Shown here in pieces: positions 5,243-6,574 of a stretch of DNA of 6,574 bases. How positions within the stretch are numbered: the stretch's first letter is position 1; each line of letters opens with the position of its first letter. Source of the DNA: DASUAS01 sp036271015 (GTDB lineage: Bacteria > Actinomycetota > Acidimicrobiia > IMCC26256 > DASPTH01). Made by a program: the position numbers and the translations under genes. The stretch is from positions 1-6,574 of the forward strand of contig DATBBL010000278.1 in assembly GCA_036271015.1 (NCBI GenBank), given 5' to 3'. The notes under the pieces are model-generated. The model was not told where the DNA came from, did not search any database, and saw only the letters and a list, made by a program, of their open reading frames with translations.

Positions 5243-5689
5243 GTGACCGGACGCCGGGCCCTGGTGGGTGCGATCGCGGTGTTCTCCCTGGTCAGCGGCC
5301 TGGTGTCGCCGCCGCCGGCGGGCGCCGCCACCAGCACGAGGGGCGTGACCGCCGAGCTGGTGCTGGCGTCACGACGCGTCCGAGCGGGCACGCCGGTGCG
5401 GGGCAGGCTGGTCCTCACCAACACCGGCGCGCGCGCCGTGGACCTCAACCAGGGGTGCGCGCCGCAGTGGGACGTCGTGCTCGGTCGCGGTTCCACGGCG
5501 CCGCAGGTGGCGTTCGCGATGGTGTGCTCGGCCGAACCCTTCCGCGTCGCGCCCGGTACGACGGAACGGACGTTCCGGGTCGAGACCGCCGGCAAGCGCG
5601 CGGGGAGCTATCGCGCGTTCCTCGTCGCGAGCCAGCCGTCGTTCCCGGAGGCGAAGCCGGTGAACGTGCGGATCGTCAGCGCGCGCTGA
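5243..5689 (+). CDS. Small secreted protein, probable Ig-like beta-sandwich
   Basis: A 148-residue exported protein I cannot name. Residues 1-29 are a signal peptide (MTGRRALVG, hydrophobic core to about 22, then PPPAGAA with likely cleavage near residues 28-29). The mature part has alternating beta-strand patterning, for example ELVLASRRVRAGTPVRGRLV and GTTERTFRVETA with NTGARAVDL between, as in Ig-like or proteinase-inhibitor (BsuPI-type) sandwiches. Cys72 and Cys95 could form a disulfide. This fold reading is by eye. The start is GTG 5243 rather than the in-frame ATG 5111: the signal peptide begins at 5243, a -10 hexamer lies just before it, and the upstream codons fall in hairpin-rich non-coding-looking DNA. 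It is divergent from the Rpf-like gene and overlaps the ABC ATPase gene tail to tail by 14 nt. A role in the cell envelope is plausible but unproven. Confidence 0.82.
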   Translation: MTGRRALVGAIAVFSLVSGLVSPPPAGAATSTRGVTAELVLASRRVRAGTPVRGRLVLTNTGARAVDLNQGCAPQWDVVLGRGSTAPQVAFAMVCSAEPFRVAPGTTERTFRVETAGKRAGSYRAFLVASQPSFPEAKPVNVRIVSAR

Positions 5690-5690
5690 C
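5675..5690. repeat. Perfect 16-bp palindrome spanning both convergent stops
   Basis: GTCAGCGCGCGCTGAC is identical on both strands. It contains the TGA of the plus-strand gene (5687-5689) and the TGA of the minus-strand ATPase gene (5678-5676), and makes both proteins end in VSAR. It might serve as a compact bidirectional terminator (6-bp stem, 4-nt loop), but no U tract follows. Confidence 0.85.
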
Positions 5691-6464
5691 CCGCGCGGAC
5701 CAGCGCGTCCCGTCGGACTCGACGGTGACCGCGACTCCGAAAGTGTCGGAGACCGCGGCCGACGACAACGTCGCCGAGATCGGACCGGCCGCGACGACCT
5801 CGCCCGCGCGCAGCAGGAGCGCGTGGGTGAAGCCGGGCGGGATCTCCTCGAGGTGGTGGGTCACCATCACGAGTGGTCGCTCCCCCTGCGCCAGCTCGCC
5901 GAGCACCGTGACCAGCGACTCGCGTCCGCCCAGGTCGAGGCCGGCGCACGGTTCGTCGAACAGGAGCAGCGCGGGGTCGGCCATGAGCAACCGGGCGACG
6001 AGCACCCGCTTGCGCTCGCCCTCGGAGAGGGTCGCCAGCTCCTGGCCGACGTGGCCGGCGCACCCGACCCATCCGAGCAATCCGTCGGCGCGCTCGTGGT
6101 CGGCGTCGGAGTAGGTGCTCCACCAGGGCTCGAGCGCGGCGTCGACGCCGGTCACCACCGCGTCGTGGGCGGTGAGCGTGGGCCGGAGACGCTGGAGGAG
6201 TGCGCTGCTCGCCAGCCCGATGCGCCGACGGGCCGTCCGCACGTCGACCGTGCCGTAGCGGTCCCCGAGGACGGTGACCGATCCGCTCGACGGCGCGCGC
6301 TGGAACGAGAGGAGCCGCAGGATGGAGGTCTTGCCCGAGCCGTTCGGGCCGAGCACGACCCATCGCTCGTCGCGCGCGGCGGTCCACGTGACGCCGCGCA
6401 GGACCTCGCTGCCCTGCTCGACCAACCCGACCCCCGAGAGGTCGAGCGCGGGGTCGGGGAGCAC
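5676..6464 (-). CDS. ABC transporter ATP-binding protein (lone ATPase)
   Basis: A 262-residue ABC-type ATPase with one nucleotide-binding domain. Motifs: Walker A GPNGSGKT (39-46), signature LSEGE (146-150), Walker B ALLLFDEP (165-172) with catalytic Glu171, D-loop GLD (175-177) and switch His203 in VTHHLEE. By my alignment the Q-loop position in RIGLASSALLQRL reads Ser, with Gln91 a few residues later. The HLEEIPPGFTHALLLRAGEVVAAGP block resembles the YlmA-like/iron-type ATPase group in actinobacteria. That subgroup and its substrate are inference, and no permease or binding protein is visible. The GTG start at 6464 is preferred; CATGATccagccGTG upstream resembles a leaderless promoter with a degenerate -10. 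The ATG at 6475 is out of frame. The gene is divergent from the oxidoreductase at 6526 and convergent with the secreted-protein gene. Confidence 0.92.
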   Translation of the reverse strand: MLPDPALDLSGVGLVEQGSEVLRGVTWTAARDERWVVLGPNGSGKTSILRLLSFQRAPSSGSVTVLGDRYGTVDVRTARRRIGLASSALLQRLRPTLTAHDAVVTGVDAALEPWWSTYSDADHERADGLLGWVGCAGHVGQELATLSEGERKRVLVARLLMADPALLLFDEPCAGLDLGGRESLVTVLGELAQGERPLVMVTHHLEEIPPGFTHALLLRAGEVVAAGPISATLSSAAVSDTFGVAVTVESDGTRWSARVSAR

Positions 6465-6470
6465 GGCTGG

Positions 6471-6476
6471 ATCATG
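6471..6476 (-). promoter_or_regulatory. Degenerate -10 hexamer of the ABC ATPase gene
   Basis: The minus strand reads CATGAT, one base off TANNNT, ending 6 nt before the GTG at 6464. The spacing matches the leaderless genes in this window. Confidence 0.35.
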
Positions 6477-6508
6477 CCCGGTCCCGAGAACCGCCCGGGG
6501 AACCGGGC
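6476..6508. promoter_or_regulatory. Inverted repeat in the divergent promoter region
   Basis: GCCCGGT (6476-6482) and ACCGGGC (6502-6508) are perfect inverted repeats with a 19-nt spacer, lying between the two outward-facing -10 candidates. The arrangement suits a shared operator, but 7-bp GC-rich repeats arise easily by chance here. Confidence 0.25.
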
Positions 6509-6513
6509 GCGAG

Positions 6514-6519
6514 TACGGT
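6514..6519 (+). promoter_or_regulatory. -10 hexamer of leaderless oxidoreductase gene
   Basis: TACGGT (TANNNT) ends 6 nt before the GTG at 6526 (TACGGTcacccgGTG), the same geometry as at 1056 and 5230. Confidence 0.55.
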
Positions 6520-6525
6520 CACCCG

Positions 6526-6574
6526 GTGCGCGACGTCGATGCTGTCGTGATCGGGGCCGGTCCCAACGGTCTCG
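6526..6574 (+). CDS. FAD/NAD(P)-dependent oxidoreductase, 5' end only
   Basis: Only 16 codons are present before the window ends. They read MRDVDAVVIGAGPNGL, a beta strand followed by the GxGxxG dinucleotide-binding motif (GAGPNG) of an FAD-binding Rossmann fold. The AVVIGAGPNGL form is typical of phytoene-desaturase-like amine oxidoreductases, but the subfamily and substrate cannot be decided from this fragment. The GTG start is supported by the -10 hexamer 6 nt upstream. The gene is divergent from the ABC ATPase, with 61 bp between the start codons. Confidence 0.72.
   Translation, partial: MRDVDAVVIGAGPNGL

Overview
The window is high-G+C bacterial chromosome, best read as Actinomycetota and possibly an Acidimicrobiia-like lineage. 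The lineage call is inference. It rests on strong third-position G+C bias, many GTG starts, three plus-strand genes whose start codon lies 6-7 nt after a TANNNT -10 hexamer (the leaderless arrangement common in actinobacteria), an Rpf-type secreted muralytic protein, a DUF427 protein and an actinobacterial-style Fpg paralogue. No phage, transposon, CRISPR, tRNA or rRNA was seen. I read it as mostly ordinary chromosome and found no clear new multigene system.

Layout, left to right. (1) 7-1041 (+) is a secreted lipoprotein of a family whose function I do not know. It is followed by a leaderless DUF427 protein, 1068-1574 (+). (2) A short convergent gap leads to a minus-strand pair: an ABC1/UbiB-family kinase-like protein (4208 to 2505) and, 6 nt after its stop, a divergent Fpg/Nei-family DNA glycosylase (2498 to 1659). 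These look like one operon. (3) A strong GC-rich stem-loop at 4281-4320 separates that operon from the upstream minus-strand gene, a signal-peptide-bearing Rpf-like cell-wall hydrolase (4984 to 4370). That gene has the only strong Shine-Dalgarno seen here. (4) A 258-bp divergent region (4985-5242) is full of potential secondary structure: a tandem 16-nt repeat, several stem-loops and a (CG)7 run. (5) A small secreted protein with a probable beta-sandwich fold (5243-5689, +) converges on a lone ABC-transporter ATPase (6464 to 5676, -). Both stop codons sit inside one perfect 16-bp palindrome. (6) The window ends in a divergent FAD-dependent oxidoreductase, of which only 16 codons are present.

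Three of the complete products are exported (lipoprotein, Rpf-like hydrolase, small secreted protein). The kinase-like/glycosylase pair suggests quinone or oxidative-stress physiology coupled to oxidised-base repair, but that link is inference. The places most worth checking are the structured region ahead of the Rpf-like gene, the glycosylase's substitutions at normally conserved positions, and the convergent palindrome.
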